A stretch of 64,000 bases of DNA, taken from Mycocentrospora acerina. Lineage: Eukaryota; Ascomycota; Dothideomycetes; Pleosporales. The position numbers and the translations under genes were made by a program. Under the pieces are notes generated by a model. That model did not search any database, was not told the origin of the DNA, and was given only the letters and a program-made list of their open reading frames with translations. Shown piece after piece: positions 1 through 11,890 of the stretch. The stretch is taken from positions 434,001-498,000 of the forward strand of contig JAKUHH010000395.1 of the NCBI GenBank assembly GCA_022701365.1, in the 5' to 3' direction. Each line of letters opens with the position of its first letter. Positions within the stretch are counted from its first letter, which is position 1.

Positions 1-1694
1 CGACTCGAGCGGCACTCCCTTGGTCTCGGGCACACAGAAGAGTGCGTAGAAGCCCATGATAATGCACATTGCACCAAAGAGGAGAAACGTGCCATATGTG
101 ATTTCAGCGAGCATGATAGGAGTGATCTTTGCAATCACAAAGTTAAACAGCCACTGGGTCATCAAAGCGCACGCCATGATGAGCGACCGCACGTGGTTGG
201 GAGCACACTCGGAGCTCAAAACGAACGGAATTGGTCCCCATCCTATTTCGTCGTCAGCAGGAATTCACGTATTCTGCGAGAGTAATCACACTTACCAAAC
301 GAGTAGAAGACTACAAACAAATAGACGCAGATGATGGCGAAAATCGAGTTTCCATCAAGGGCGCCCTTTGGTGGATGAACTGCCTGGTTGACGCCGAGAT
401 AGAGCATGCAAAAGGCTTGTCCAGCAGACCCGATCAGGAGCGACCACTTGCGGCCCAGCTGCTCAGTGAATGCCATCAGGCCGATGGCAGTCACGACAAT
501 CTTGACAATTCCGTACACACCCGTAGCGAAGAGCTTAGTCGAGCCACCAGTGAGACCGATTTGCTGGAAGATTTGAGGGGCATAGTAGTTGATCGAGTTT
601 GTTCCTGTCCACTGTTGCCAGAACATGAGTATGACGGCGAATGAGGACTGGTAGAACATGCGCTTGCTGGAGCACGACGCCTTGACCTGAGCCACCATCG
701 AGAGCTTCTCGTGTCCGTTGAAGTCATTGATAATCTCATCGAGCTCCTGGATCACTTCTGGGTCCTCGACGGACTTGCCACGAACGCGTGCCAGTGCCTT
801 GGCGGCATCCTCGATGCGGTTCTTCTCTACCAACCAACGGGGGCTCTCGTTTTGGAAGAGAATACCAATGAACAATAGTACACCAGGAACCATCTGGAGA
901 GCAAAAGGCACGCGCCATTTAGTAGAGTCGGTTTTGTCTGTGATATCGAGGTTGATACCGTAGTTGACAAAGAACGAAAGACAGATACCAGTGACATCTG
1001 AAAAACGGTTAGGAGAATACAAGGCGGAGTAGGAAGCAGAAAGAACCTACTGAAGAGTTGCATGCAGCCTACACATCGCCCTCGAATCTCTTTTGGCGCA
1101 TTCTCAGAGATGTATGTCGGCACGACAGCAGAGATCAAGCCAACGCCGAATCCTCCAATTACCCGACCAATGTAAAGTTGCGTTAAACTCGTCGTATTGA
1201 TGGCACAGAGGGTCTGTACTGTGGATCCAATGATGAAGATTGCATCAGCCACGATGAGCGCACGTTTACGTCCAAAAGTATTGGAGACATAGAAGGAAGC
1301 CACTGATTTATAATTAGACGCTAAGCCGAAAAGAATCATGATAACAACTTACTCGCGCCGAAAAAGCAGCCTGCTTGGAGAACAGAGACAATGTTGCCCT
1401 GCAAGTTGCTGAAATCGGAACTTTTTGGGTTAAGACTGCGTTGTTGTTAGATACAAATCCGGCGGATAAAGTGACACTGACTTACTTGAACGAGTGCTGG
1501 AAGGCATCCATTGTCAAAACTCCACCGATTAGACCTGTATCCCACCTAGAGAAAGTCAGATTATTGCTGTTAATCGCTCCAAGTTGTACTCACCCAAACA
1601 GCATGCCACCAAACGAGGCAACTAGAGTAAGAATGTACGCCTGTCGGTAGGTCTTGATATCCCTCCACACCTCTTGCATGTTGATTTTGGCCAT
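1..1694 (-). CDS. MFS sugar porter family transporter (3' end cut by window edge)
   Basis: Plasma-membrane sugar/H+ symporter-like protein of the major facilitator superfamily; the substrate cannot be read from sequence. Six exons can be joined: start at 1694 (MAKINMQEVW), then introns near 1548-1593, 1416-1486, 1300-1352, 1001-1049 and 244-297, with coding continuing past base 1. Family motifs are visible: GWDTGLIGG after the first helix, GRKRALI in the loop between helices 2 and 3, GRVIGGFGVGL in helix 4, NESPRWLVEK (the usual motif is PESPRWL) before the central loop, WQQWTGTNSINYYAP in helix 7, and PETKG close to the window edge. The order and spacing match hexose/quinate-type fungal transporters. 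The last cytoplasmic tail lies outside the window. The family call is firm; glucose, quinate or another substrate is open. Confidence 0.9.
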
Positions 1695-2648
1695 GGTTGC
1701 GCGACTTTGACGTATACAACAACGGCAAATGCTGTCGTAACAAGCCCTTGACAAAAGATGAAAGGCAAAGTGCTGATCCTACAAATCCAACTTGCGAGCC
1801 ATTCAAGGTTTATAACAAGCACCCCAAGCTCTCGGATCGTGGCCCGCAGCCTCTTGCACAGACCAAGCCATGTCGGGACAATGTTGAGCGCGGCGTGACG
1901 TGGGGACTCCAGTGGGGAAGTGGGCCGGGGCAAACAATGGGGTCAGATGTTCCTCCATTCAAATGCCGCTGCACGACAAGTGTACAGCTTTGTCGGCCGG
2001 AAAGCTGATATTGTGTGATCAAAAGTCGTTCGACAGAGTGAAAATACAATGCTTGGCTTGCGGCTATAGCCGACGAAAGCTGGCAGTTGAAGGCGGATGC
2101 TGGGCAGCGTGGGAGCAACGCAAAGCTTCGGTTGGCGTACGCTTGGTTTGGCGCCTCCCGCTCTTTTTATCGTCCTGCTCTAAAGCTGCAGCCTGAGGCA
2201 AAGTCGACTTTTTTTTATGGTCTGCGGAGATGGATCCGTTATACTGCATTTAATCAAAACTGCATAGAGGTGAGGCCTGCAAGGTTACATTCGCATCTAC
2301 ATCTGCACTGCTCGCACGGTGAACCGGTGATGCGATTTCCGTTGAGGCATGTGTCAACCCGACCCTCCAATGAGTCGCAAAAAGTCGGCACATTCTGTCG
2401 GTGTGTTAGTTCGGCTTTTGCCCAAAAAAAAAGTCACGAGCATCGACAGTGCGCTTCACCAACTGTCTGCGCAGCCCGTCAGATGCCGACCCCAGGATTT
2501 CCCCACATTGTTGAAGTGCACATGAATATGTGGGTGAAGAATTCAAAGTTTCATAAACATGTCATTTGTCTATCATAAGTCTTTCGAACGCCGACAAAGT
2601 TTCCCTCCCTCAACCCCCACATTCCGAGCAGCTTCACGCCCCTGCCAA
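1695..2648. other. Intergenic: transporter upstream region and dehydrogenase 3' flank
   Basis: About 950 bases between two minus-strand genes. It should hold the transporter promoter and the terminator of nothing else, since the dehydrogenase also ends here. Short open frames on both strands show no recognisable domain. No repeat or RNA gene was seen. Confidence 0.5.
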
Positions 2649-3760
2649 TCATATGTTTGCCTTTGGCTGCTTCTGCTCGGGCACTTGCGTGAGCAGCTTC
2701 TCCTCCTTGATCGCCGACTTCAGGTTGTCCAAGACCAGCAGTTCCATATCGCGCTAATGGGGTTAGCGTACACTCGACGCGTCCGATCATGTGGGAAGCG
2801 CGACTCACCTGTGTCTCAAAGGTCCCGGTTCCAATGTGCGGCAACAGCACCGCGTTCTCGCACTCTAGTAACCCTGGGTGGATCTTTGGCTCCTCTTCAA
2901 ACACGTCCAGCCCAACGGTCCACACCTTGCCACTCTTCAATGCGTCGACCAAGGCAGCCTCGTCGATCAATGCTCCTCGAGCTGTGTTTACAATCACGAT
3001 ACCATCCTTCATTGTGTCAAATTGCGCCTTGCCAATGATGTGTTTTGTGGAGGGGTTGAGCGCCAGGTTCAGACTGAGCACATCAGATGTCTTCAGCAGC
3101 TCCTCGAAGCTCACATATGTTGCGCCATCCTCTTCGCTCTGGGGCAGTCGGTTGCGGTTGTGATATTGGATCTTCATGCCAAAGGCCTTTGCGCGGTGTG
3201 CGACTGCTGCTCCAATACCGCCCATGCCTAGGATACCTAGGGTCTTGTTCTTGGGGTCGTGACCGAGAGAGAAGTTGCCGCGCCATTTGCCTGAGCATTA
3301 ATCAGTGAATGCTACCATGAGACTCAGGTCAGTACTCACCGTTGTTGACAGCATTGAATGTCTGCTTGATGTTTCGCAGGGCACCCAGCATCAGCCAGAT
3401 TGCAACATCCGCAGTCGCGTCATTGACCGCTATCGGAGTGCTTGACACCTGAATGCCCCTCTTCGTGCATGCCGCGATTTCGATGTTATTGTAACCAGCT
3501 CCATTGTGGCAGATGTACTTTAGACTCTTGGGCAGAACGCTGAGCAGCTCCTCGTTGAAGTCTCCGGTTATGGGGTTCGAGTCGTTGCTTCGGTAGAGCG
3601 CGAAAACACCGTCAAACTCGCCGCCTCGACACTTCGAGAGGAAGTCCTGTCGGTCGCCCTCCGGGTACTCAAACAGCTTCGACGCAAACTGTGCGCATTC
3701 CTTCCATTCCTTTTTTGTGTGCACAAGGGCGCCAATGAGAAGTGCTGCTCGTCCCGACAT
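2649..3760 (-). CDS. D-isomer-specific 2-hydroxyacid dehydrogenase (glyoxylate/hydroxypyruvate reductase-like)
   Basis: NAD(P)H-dependent reduction of a 2-keto acid such as glyoxylate or hydroxypyruvate. Three exons (3340-3760, 2809-3290, 2649-2753) give 335 residues, a normal family length. The Rossmann motif GILGMGGIGAAVA binds the cofactor. The catalytic trio is intact: Arg in NTARGALIDEAAL, Glu in LDVFEEEP and His in LLPHIGTG. The last exon (RDMELLVLDNLKSAI...) restores the usual C-terminal helix and ends QPKANI. An ATG 45 bases upstream is in frame, but MSGRAALLIG is the more likely start because the catalytic fold begins there. The gene is divergent to the NmrA-like gene across about 890 bases. 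The substrate is inferred from family only. Confidence 0.9.
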
Positions 3761-4650
3761 GTTGCGTGTGTATAAGTTTACTGGAGAAGAGGGGCAGAGA
3801 AGCACAGTTTTATTCAGAAGTTCTTCGGAGCTCCTCCCAGGTGCGGCGGCGTTTGCTTTCCTTTTATTGCTCGCCCTCTAGCTCCACACTGGTCACCCGG
3901 CTCAAATCGTACCGAGCCATTCCGCGTCCAACGTGGTAGTTTGCCTCGATAAGGAGCCAGGAACATGAATTCTCTTCTCGCCTAAGCTCAAGTACTCGAG
4001 GGTTGGCACAGTAGAATACATGTGACGGTGACGCGACCCCGCGTTGGAATATGGACATCAACCCCGCCGATCCCAGACAACACACCACCTTCAGATAACG
4101 TTGCAGATTCCGTTCTTGGCCTCCAAGATAGTTAACCGATAGCTGAACTCGGATAGAGACTCACTCGGCTCGTTCTACGGTACATTTCTCACTGCCATTG
4201 ATTCAGGCAAAGCCGAGATCAAAACATCTGTCATGTCCAAGGTTCGCGTCTCGCGTCCATGGTATGCAGTCCATATGCCGACACTCAAGTCAAAAGCCGA
4301 CATCACGTGCAAACACACTAACCCGCATTTACTAAAATAGCGTACCGCTAGGGCTTGGCACCTGTCATAGCCGACTCAACCCTAATCCGTCACAGTTTAG
4401 GCAACAAGGCAACAGTGTGAGTGGAATCCTGAGGCTACCTGTCCATCTGCCTTGACGATTTGAAAGCCATGCATCAATTTTGGCAAATGGCAAACATCAA
4501 AGTTTTATGAAGGCGCAAAACGGGAGGCCTGGATGTAGAAACTCATACTTTGGTCAAACAATAAATACTGAGCTTTATTTCCATCATTCAGGAATTCAGG
4601 AATTCATTCAAGATATAACAAACATCGCACTGTCATAATAATCCAAAAAT
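3761..4650. other. Divergent intergenic promoter region
   Basis: About 890 bases between the starts of the dehydrogenase (-) and the NmrA-like gene (+), so it likely holds both promoters. No open frame with a recognisable domain. A small direct duplication of CAGGAATT lies just before the NmrA-like gene, near 4590-4605. Confidence 0.5.
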
Positions 4651-5770
4651 ATGGAGTTGAAAAACATTGTAGTTCTCGGGGTATGTTACAAATTTCATAA
4701 TCTGTTGAAACGGGTAAACCTTCTTCCAGATGCTTATTCTATTTTCAACAGCCTGGAGGAAATGTTGGAAAAGCTATCATCACTGAGCTCCTCAAAGACG
4801 GACAACGCTTCAATATCACAGCCGTTACCCGCCTAGCCTCGACTTACATTGCGCCTCAAAACTCCAACATTATCCACAAGAAGGTCGACTACACGTCCTC
4901 CGCTTCGCTTATAGAAGCATTCAGCAACCAGGATGCGATTGTAAACTGCATCACCGGAGGAGCCACACAATATGACCCCTCAAAACTTATTGTTGATGCC
5001 GCAGTCGCAGCTAAAGTCAAGTTCTTCTTCGCAAACGAGTTTGTCGGATACGTCACGAGCGAGCGATACAAGAGGATGCCAGAGTCGTATGTAGGTGCCA
5101 AGGTCCGCATTCGAGAGTATCTGCAAGAGCTAGGAAACGAGGGGAAGTTATCATGGACAAGTCTAAACGGAGGACCATTCTTCGACATGTGTGAGTAATC
5201 ATGTCTCTTCAGAGCAGCAGTAATCACAACATATTAAATCACCACACTAATCACCCCAACCCAGGGCTGATGAAAGGTCCTGCCGGTTTCGACATCCCCA
5301 ACCGCCTCGCCCGCATCTACGGCACAGGAAACACCCCCCTCTACTGGACACCTCTCCCCACGCTCGCCCTCGCAGCAGCAAACATGCTCCGCAACCCACG
5401 CCCCATTTCCAACCGCCCAATCTACATCTGCCCGCTCCCCCAACTCAGCCAACTCATCCTGCTCCGCACCCTCGAGTCCATCCTCGACACTCCCTTTACC
5501 GTCGAAAACATCGACGTCAAAAAGATCTGCGACAACGCCGAGATTGCTCTCGCGCGCGGAGAGGTCACCAAGGCCATAAAGGGCCTCACCTTGGGTGCGC
5601 AGTTTTCCGACGTCTACGCCGGGAACGACTTCAGCCACTTGGTGGAAAATGAGACGGTGGGCGTGGAGGGTATGAGCGTGGAGACTGCAGTCAGAGAGGC
5701 GATTGCGAGGTGGGGTGAGGATTGTAAGGTTATAGAGGGCATGTTTAGGATCGAGCCTTGTGAGGTTTGA
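4651..5770 (+). CDS. NmrA-like / isoflavone reductase-type NAD(P)-binding protein
   Basis: Atypical short-chain dehydrogenase of the NmrA/isoflavone-reductase group; such proteins reduce small aromatic substrates or sense the NADPH/NADP ratio. Exons 4651-4680, 4752-5190 and 5265-5770 give 324 residues. The first exon is only ten codons, and its junction builds the dinucleotide motif VLGPGGNVGKAI. Downstream, NEFVGYV and the SLNGGPFFDMW stretch fit the substrate-side segment of the family. The first intron is required: without it the Gly-rich motif is broken and a stop follows at once. No neighbouring biosynthetic genes suggest a substrate. Confidence 0.82.
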
Positions 5771-5779
5771 GCGGAAATT

Positions 5780-5799
5780 TTATATATATATATATATAT
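5780..5799. repeat. (TA)n microsatellite
   Basis: About ten TA units directly behind the stop codon of the NmrA-like gene, probably within its 3' untranslated region. Confidence 0.9.
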
Positions 5800-6055
5800 T
5801 ATTGTGGACATGGATATGGATATGCATGCCTTGGCAAGAATATGGAAGAATGGATGTACTCTTCTTAGTACTGCTGTCAACGTTTGGTAATAGCAATAGT
5901 GCTGGTCACAGTGATGATGATGAAGTAGAAGAGAAGCACTTGAAGGATAACACTATTCTCATTCCTTTAATCCTGCTCACATCCCCTTTTTTATCTCTTT
6001 TTTCTTTCTTCCCTCTTTCCCTTTGCCACTCACACTCCAAGTACCTGGACACAGG

Positions 6056-6195
6056 CAGACAAACACAGCCAAGTTGATATGTGAAGAAGAACAGGAAGAA
6101 GAAGAAGAAGAAGAAGAAGAAGAAGAAGAAGAAGAGAAAGAGAGACAGTCAGACAGACGCGGCCAAGTTGATATATGGAGAAGAGGAAGAGTGAA
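6056..6195. repeat. (GAA)n tract inside a short direct duplication
   Basis: A GAA run of about 43 bases (6094-6136) lies between two related copies of about 40 bases. Both copies contain GCCAAGTTGATAT, starting near 6068 and 6162, and both are followed by an A/G-rich run. The arrangement suggests local duplication by slippage or unequal exchange. Confidence 0.75.
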
Positions 6196-6746
6196 AAAAT
6201 TAAACTCTTACGGACGGTAGTGTATCACCAAATAAGGAGAGAGAGAGAAAGAAAGAAGGAAAAATCACACAACTTTTAATTTTTTTAATTTTTTTTTTCA
6301 AATCTTTGCATTCACACCCTCATATTAATAAAAAACGGACAGGACAGAACCACACACGACTGACTACTGATAATTTTCATGGGGGGGACTCTCGATTAAA
6401 AATTTAGAAACAAGAATAAAAATAAGACGTATTCAGATGTGAATATACAGCAGTTTGATGAGTAAAATTCACATGGGGATGACACAATGAACTAGACGGG
6501 ACAAAAAAAAAGATTTGATTCTGAAGAATAATTCTATCCACGCATATACTTTTTTTTCTCTCTTTCACACATACACACACACAAACACACAGACTTTTGC
6601 AAAGTTAAGAGAAGATGAAGAAAAAAAAAGATCAGATTTTGCGCGCTTGAATATACTCGCCAGTGAGGAACTATTTACTTTGACTTTGTTGGATCAAGGC
6701 CAAAACGAGCACTCGCAATATGGAACAAAGATTTTTTTTTCTTCTG

Positions 6747-6766
6747 CCCCCCCCCCCCCCCCCCCC
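6747..6766. repeat. Poly-C homopolymer (20 C)
   Basis: A run of 20 C between a T-rich run and an A-rich run. Its length should be treated as uncertain, because the window's only assembly gap (20762-20929) also sits in a poly-C tract. Confidence 0.85.
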
Positions 6767-7287
6767 AAAAAAAAGAGCGTCGCTAGACACTATAGCTATG
6801 CATCCATCCATGCATCCATCCATTGCGAACCCAAGAAATATGGAACAAAAGGCGGGTAGGAGCAAGGGGCGTCGAGGCCGTGTCCCCCCCCTCTTTTAAG
6901 CATTAAAAATCGACATTATGGTGATACAAAACTCCATCGCTGAAGCGCATGTGAAGAAGGGGGATCAAACAAGCCAAAACAATCCATTGTGTACATCCAT
7001 CCTTCGGAATAGGGCGGCGCGCTAGAATTGGCAAGTAGAAAGGAAAATTCGTCAAAGATTCGTCAAGGCAATGAAGCCAAGATGGGGGGAAAAAAGTGCA
7101 GACAGTCATGCGGTCGGGCTTGCTGATGGGGCAGATGCCGGGACCGAGAATAAGCAAACAAGTTCTATAGAGTCGTGAAATCGTGTATAAGGGTATCTGT
7201 TTTCTTTTGGGCTAGTTTTGTCGGGACTGTAGATACGATTCGGTCCGAGTGTGTTTATTGTACGAGATGAGGAATGAAGTAGATTGG

Positions 7288-10200
7288 CTATTGGGACTTT
7301 AGGAGCAATAGTGCTCTGCGGTCGTATCGTCCAGATGGCCGTGGTAATACATGGTGTGATACCGAATGTCTAGCATGATTCTCCGCGGCCAGTTCCGTCC
7401 TATCATTGACGAGCTTCTTCCTCTCCAAATCTGGGTCATAGACATATGATTTAGTAACTGAAGCTGTTTGCAAATGCGTACTCAGTGGAAGTTGATACTT
7501 CAAGACACCCCGAATGATCAGCTCGAATGGATGCTGCAAAACTTCTTCCCACCGCGCAACCCCTCCTGCTTCAGACTTGCTACCCGGGCTGGAAAGTCGG
7601 ATCTCACCAATAGACTCGGCGCGTCTTCGGTACCAGAATGAGCTTTCAAAGTTCAAAGCTGAATCAAAGTGGGAGATGTGACCAAGAGACATGGTCCGAG
7701 CCTCACCCGATTCGGGATCGTCAATAGGATCTGTTCCTTCGTCGATGCCATCGTTCGAGGCATTGACGTCCGCAGCTGGAGCCTGGGCCTCAATGGGCAA
7801 CCAATCCTCCACGTTGTTTTGTGGTTCGTTTCCGTGAAGACGCCACCACGTATCTGAGCCAATGTGCTTGCTTTTGGCGAATATAGTCACGTCCATGTCG
7901 GCAACAGTGACACCAATGATATTGGGATTGACGGCACCTACAACCAAGTCCAGAATGATCTCCTCCCGGCTGGCAACGACATTCTGGATTTTTTCAATCT
8001 TGATGTCCATGAGAGGCTTGGTAGCCGCTACCACTAGCCCGATGGAGCAGAAGACAATCACGAGCATCAGGATTGAGAGAACGAGACAGCCAGCGAACTT
8101 TCGGCACCAGCCGCCATCATGACGATGACGATGTCTTTGCTCCAACTGGCGAAGAGTCACACTGTTGCGGCGGCGGGGAGTCCGGACACGTGGGCTTCTG
8201 CCTGATGGGATTAGTGGCGTGCGTTCGTCGTCGGCTGCGTGCTCAGCGTCAAGATCATATGCGGAGTATTCGCCGGGCTTTTTGGTGCCGTTTCCTTGGC
8301 CGTTTGCAACGTTGAAAGTATGAAAGCGGGGGCTGTTGGGCTGGGATGGGTGTCTTGATGATGGGCCTCGTGCACGTGAGGACTGGGCCATTGACGAATC
8401 GCTGTCCATGACCAGATGGCCTAGCGCGCCACGACCTTGGCCATGCCTTCCGATATGATGGTGGTGGCTTCCTTGACCTACTCGGCCAGACCCGATGCGG
8501 ATAGTGCCCTCGCCACGATCCAGAGCGTCGGGATCGGCGTTGCTGAACGCATTGGCGAACTTCATGCTGCTTTTTTTGCCAGGATTTTTGTGGGCTTCGC
8601 GAATCGCCAATTGTCGTGGATCGGCTAGACTGGTGATGGAGGTCATGCTCGGTGTGCGTGAGTGGTGTCGGCTCCGGTGCGGTTGCTGTTCTGGGGGATT
8701 CGACTCGTAGATGAAGGTGGCATCCGAGTCGGACGAATTGGCCTCGTCGACTGCACTCGCGACCTTTTGTTCGAAGACATCTGCTTTGGAGGAAGCTTTG
8801 CGAGAGCTTGCGTTAGTGCTTGGATAGAAATATCGGAGGGAAATGGGTCGGTTGTAAAGCATGCGCATCTCTGGACTTTGGGGTGGAGACATGGAAATCA
8901 TGGACCGCCGGTCGTCAGAAGAGCGATAGGAGACGAGGTTTTCAATAGATGGAGCAGTGTTGGAGCGCGGCCCCATACCCGGTCTGCTCGATGTGTGGTA
9001 GTGGTAGGAAATATGCGAGGACCTACCAGTGCCTGTGTTGATCGACGGCGCCTTGCGTTTGCTAGGCTTCTTTTCTTTTTTGGGCCGGATCGTCTCGTTG
9101 CTCGCTTTCAGCCTCAGGCTTCCGTCAACACGACCCGAAGCCGAGCGGTCTGGGTTGCCAATAGGCGCCTGAGCAATGGACGACACCGTCTCCGTCTCGA
9201 CAGTTACGTTGCGCAGGGGCGGATCGCGCTGAGATCGTGTCGACAGCGACGAGAGCGAGGGCTTTGACGAGATGGCGCTTGAGCGGTAGGCAGACGAAGC
9301 GCGCTGTTCCTGCATCTTGCCCCTCCTGACGGTTCTGGACCCGCTGTCGCTGCCGCTCCCCGTGGTGCTGTAGGTGCTGGCGGCGGCGGTGGTGGTGGTG
9401 GTGGACGTGGTGCTGGCGGTGCTAACGGTGCTGTTCCGGGTGCTGAGGTCTTCGGTGACTTTGGACAAGCTGACGTCATTTCGCTCTTGGTCGGGAGCCT
9501 TGTGCGACGAGGCTGCGGGATGGATGAAACTGCGAGGACAAGTGTGGTCAGCAAAAGGTGCAAGTGGGAAACGGATTTTCACTCGGAGCCTAGCGTCCAG
9601 GTGCGTCGCCATGACAAAGAGTGGGGCAGGACATGCGGGGATAGCGGGTCAGCCTCACCTTTCCGCTTCGAGGCCGTCGAAGCCGGGGGTCGTGGGCAGA
9701 CTGGACTCCTGCACCGTCTCGAGCTTGGGGGCGACGCCGCCGCCGCCTCTAGACGGGCCCTTGATGCTCAAGGGAGGGTCCTCGGGGTCGCTGGCCACGG
9801 CCTCGTCCTTGAGCGCGGCGGTGCGCGACATGGCGGCGGGCGAGGAGCTCTGGACGACGATCGAGGGCGTGGCCGAGGTGGTGGTAGTGGTGGTGGTGGT
9901 GGCGCGCAGTGAGTTGCGGCGGGAGCGCGTGCGAGACGACTCGGACGCGGGCTCTGGCGACTTGAGGCGGGGCGAGATGGGCCAGCGGGGGGTCGAGTCG
10001 GCCGAGTGTGCCGTGGACGAGGGGCGGGCAGAGCTGGAGCGCGGCACCTTGACGATTGTGTCGGTCGACGAGGCCGGCGAGATGTGAGAGATGTTGGTGG
10101 ACGAGAGGGCGCGCTGGAGGGCCGAGGGCGAGGGTGTGTGGACAGTCGAGCTGGAGGCTAAGGCGGCAAGCATGGCAGGCCTGCTCGGGCTGACGTCGGT

Positions 10201-10566
10201 ACTGTTCTTGCGCGAACGCAGTCCAGACCGGGCCTTGACGGCGGTGCCTGGGGGAGGGGCGACGGGGCGGGTGTGGCGCGCAGGCGAAGCGTCGCGCGAC
10301 GACTGGGGGGACGTGGCCGCCGAGGGCGAGCCGGAGACGCTGAGGGCGCGCGGGCCGGCGACGGCGGGGTGGTGTCGACGCGGCGCAGGGGCGGCGTCGT
10401 GTGCAGGAGCAGGCATTGGGGCGGCGGCGGGCGGCGGTGGTGGTGATGGCGGTGTGGGCGCAGCTGGCGGCGACGCGGACGGCTCTTCCGACTCCAGCAC
10501 GCCGGAGATGGAGCGGAAGTCGGGGTGGGTGCGGGCGGCGACGTGGTGGTGGGCCGACGAGGTCAT
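7288..10566 (-). CDS. VAC7: Vac7-like vacuolar segregation protein
   Basis: Fungal activator of the Fab1 PI3P 5-kinase complex on the vacuole membrane, needed for PI(3,5)P2 synthesis and normal vacuole size. Two exons (9659-10566 and 7288-9529), joined across a 129-nt intron in matching phase, give 1049 residues. The first ~770 residues are disordered and rich in Ser, Pro, Thr and basic residues. A conserved basic segment (TPRRRNSVTLRQLEQ) precedes a single membrane span near residue 780 (CLVLSILMLVIVFCSIGLVV). It is followed by the conserved lumenal part with KPLMDIKIEKIQNVVAS and VNPNIIGVTVADMDV. This tail is the Vac7 family signature; the N-terminal half is not conserved in sequence. The long G/C-rich frames on the other strand are shadows of its biased codon use. 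Confidence 0.88.
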
Positions 10567-10935
10567 GGCGAGTCTCTTTCGTGGGTGGCCAGGAGCGCTT
10601 GGAACGGCACTGGCATGCTTGACCGAGCACTGGCGCGCTGGAGGCCCCGGCGAAGACGCTGAGCGGCCGTCAGACGAGGCGACGAGCCCACTCGCGGCTC
10701 ATTTGCTGGCGGAGGGGCCGCTTGCTGTCTGTGGCGACGACGGGCAGCGAGAGGGGCGGGCGTGGACGAGGGCGTGGGCAAGGGCGTGGGCAAGGGCGTG
10801 GCCGTGGGCGTGGCCGGCGGGTGCGTGCGGCGAGCGAGAGTGTGCGGGTGAGCGAGTGAGCGAGTGTGGGCTTGCGATGATGCGTGAATGTCGTCGAGCA
10901 AAAGCCACGCCTCGTCGCCAGGAACCGAGAGCAAG

Positions 10936-10970
10936 CAGCCGTCAGCCGTCAGCCGTCAGCCGTCAGCCGT
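10936..10970. repeat. (CAGCCGT)5 heptamer array
   Basis: Five perfect tandem copies of CAGCCGT in the leader region upstream of VAC7. Confidence 0.9.
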
Positions 10971-11093
10971 CCCACGCCGGCCCTTCCCAAGCCTCTGCCA
11001 GCGCATCGCAGCGCCCGACTACTACAAGTCCTCGCACCCACGCCTTCACCGCAAATGCACCTGCACACGCTGATGTGCCTGCACTTTGGCAAT

Positions 11094-11215
11094 CTACACA
11101 CATACACACACATACACACACATACACATGCACACATGTACCCACCTGCACATACACACACCCACACCCACACCCACACCCACACTTGCACACACACATA
11201 CCCACACGTACCCAC
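11094..11215. repeat. CA-rich repeat (ACAC / CACCCA type)
   Basis: A stretch of about 120 bases dominated by CACATA and CCCACA units. It is strongly strand-asymmetric, with C and A on the plus strand. Confidence 0.8.
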
Positions 11216-11741
11216 ACTAACACCTGCACCCATATACACGCACTGCTGCACAAAATTGCCGCTTTGGATAGGGCGTAGGGCTGCCGGTGTGGGATGCACC
11301 GCCCGTTCAAAAGCAACCCCCATCCCTCTGCGCCTCCCAGCGCTTGACGCACAACTAGTCGCAGTCGTCCCTCTGCCCTCGCTGCTCTCCACGACTCCCA
11401 TGCCTCCACGTACCCAACCGCCCCACGCCTACATGTCTCGCCAGCACAGCGCCCGATATTGGCTCCACGCCCTCGGCGACCGGGAACTGAAGGATTCAAT
11501 TTCTCCCTCCCCCCTTGTGCAACACTGTCCCCGTCCCGACCCGCTCCGTTGATTGCAAATGTGCTCGCCTCAGTGCGCGCGCGCACGGGAAAACCGACTT
11601 TTCTCTCCGCCCCGTACTACCAACAAGCCTAAACTTGCCTTGTTTGTACCTAATTCCACATCATGCACTTTCACTCCTTCACACTTTCGACGGCTTTTTT
11701 TTGTTTGTTTTATGCATGCCCATTCGTATTGTGGCATGACA

Positions 11742-11890
11742 TGACTTGAATGGAGAGTGCCTGCAGCTAGTTGTTGCATAGTATGACTTGAAGGAAGAGT
11801 GCCTGCAACTGCTTGTTGCACAACATAACTTGAAGGAAGAGTACCTACAACTACCTGCTGCATGACATGACTTGAAGGAAGAGTACAACC
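11742..11890. repeat. 42-bp minisatellite, about 3.5 copies
   Basis: Units start at 11742, 11784, 11826 and 11868 with TGACTTGAA (TAACTTGAA in the third) and run through GGAAGAGTGCCTGCAACTG-like sequence. The spacing is exactly 42 bases with a few substitutions per copy. Because 42 is a multiple of three, all frames stay open across the array. Confidence 0.9.

Larger units (their letters stand above)
5771..7287. other. Intergenic, low-complexity rich
   Basis: About 1.5 kb between the 3' ends of the NmrA-like gene and VAC7. It holds a TA run, a GAA tract, a long poly-C run and a CATC-type repeat (6798-6823). Several open frames exist only because of the repeats. No gene is supported. Confidence 0.6.

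Noticed and set aside
11094..11215. CCCACA-rich stretch as a possible internal telomere repeat.
   Set aside because: The units are CACCCA/CACATA, not the fungal TTAGGG/CCCTAA type.
8662..11278. Long open frames antisense to VAC7 and its leader (up to 395 codons on the plus strand).
   Set aside because: They mirror the Ser/Pro/Thr codon bias of VAC7 on the other strand, overlap each other in several frames, and show no domain.
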